21,112 nucleotides of DNA, taken from IMG/VR virus record IMGVR_UViG_3300009068_000229, positions 1-21,112 of that record; one strand, written 5' to 3'. Below, one piece after another: positions 21,083 through 21,112 of this stretch. A model generated the notes under the pieces. It saw only the letters and a program-made list of their open reading frames with translations. It made no database searches and was not told the origin of the DNA. The translations under genes were made by a program, and so were the position numbers. Every line of letters begins with the position of its first letter. Positions within the stretch are counted from its first letter, which is position 1. This DNA comes from a virus.

Positions 21083-21112
21083 ACATTATGGATGGCACTT
21101 TCCGGATTTTGA
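21075..21112 (+). CDS. Truncated gene start (first 12 codons)
   Basis: ATG 21075 lies seven bases after a strong AGGAG and overlaps the previous stop by eight bases. It reads MAEHYGWHFPDF before the window ends. Too little remains to assign a family. Similar openings occur, from memory, in phage FkbM-type methyltransferases of sugar clusters, which would fit here but cannot be shown. Confidence 0.65.
   Translation, partial: MAEHYGWHFPDF

Overview
The window looks like an interior piece of a T4-like tailed phage genome (Caudoviricetes, myovirus lineage). A gene is cut at each end (positions 1-224 and 21075-21112). The phage assignment rests on a T4 gp41-type replicative helicase beside a gp61-type primase, a UvsW-type helicase, several structural proteins preceded by T4-type late promoters (TATAAATA and one-base variants), and very tight packing with ATGA or TAATG stop/start overlaps. 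No integrase, tRNA, rRNA, transposon or CRISPR array was seen. The host cannot be named. The middle-strand promoters are ordinary sigma-70 type (TTGACT/A, 17-bp spacer, TATAAT/TATACT), which fits a proteobacterium-like host.

Layout. 1-3340 (minus): a truncated, probably virion gene, then a three-gene operon. That operon holds a small helical protein, an Ala/Gln/Pro-rich protein, and a 675-residue protein joining a nucleotidyltransferase-like domain to a ligase-like KWDG domain. 3413-4693 (plus): a repetitive fibre-like protein. 4772-8284 (minus): primase, helicase (TTG start) and a radical SAM gene added at the helicase 3' end. A second, degenerate copy of the helicase tail lies beyond the radical SAM gene. 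8323-9393 (minus) and 9436-9813 (plus): a baseplate/tail-like protein and a small conserved phage protein, read from divergent late promoters. 9788-13278 (minus): a seven-gene overlapping operon with four small unknowns (one possibly a gp62-like clamp-loader subunit), an SGNH-like protein, a zinc-finger protein and a 192-residue miniature of the bacterial Pol III alpha (DnaE) palm/fingers. 13310-15642: UvsW helicase and an unknown gene. 15761-17099: an AAA+ ATPase with a tiny membrane-like partner and a possible 35-residue microgene. 17186-17755: a virion-like protein with its own late promoter and terminator. 17865-21112: a divergent cluster of glycosyltransferase-like genes.

How it fits together. 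Replication and repair genes (primase, helicase, UvsW, mini-DnaE) sit behind sigma-70-like promoters, and virion genes sit behind T4-type late motifs, which matches an early/late division. In several units the promoter places the predicted transcription start on, or within a few bases of, the A of the start codon. This suggests leaderless mRNAs alongside conventional Shine-Dalgarno leaders. The strongest candidates for something new are the mini-DnaE, the NTase plus KWDG fusion, the duplicated helicase tail around the radical SAM gene, and the leaderless promoter layout. All assignments come from reading motifs by eye; no database search was run.
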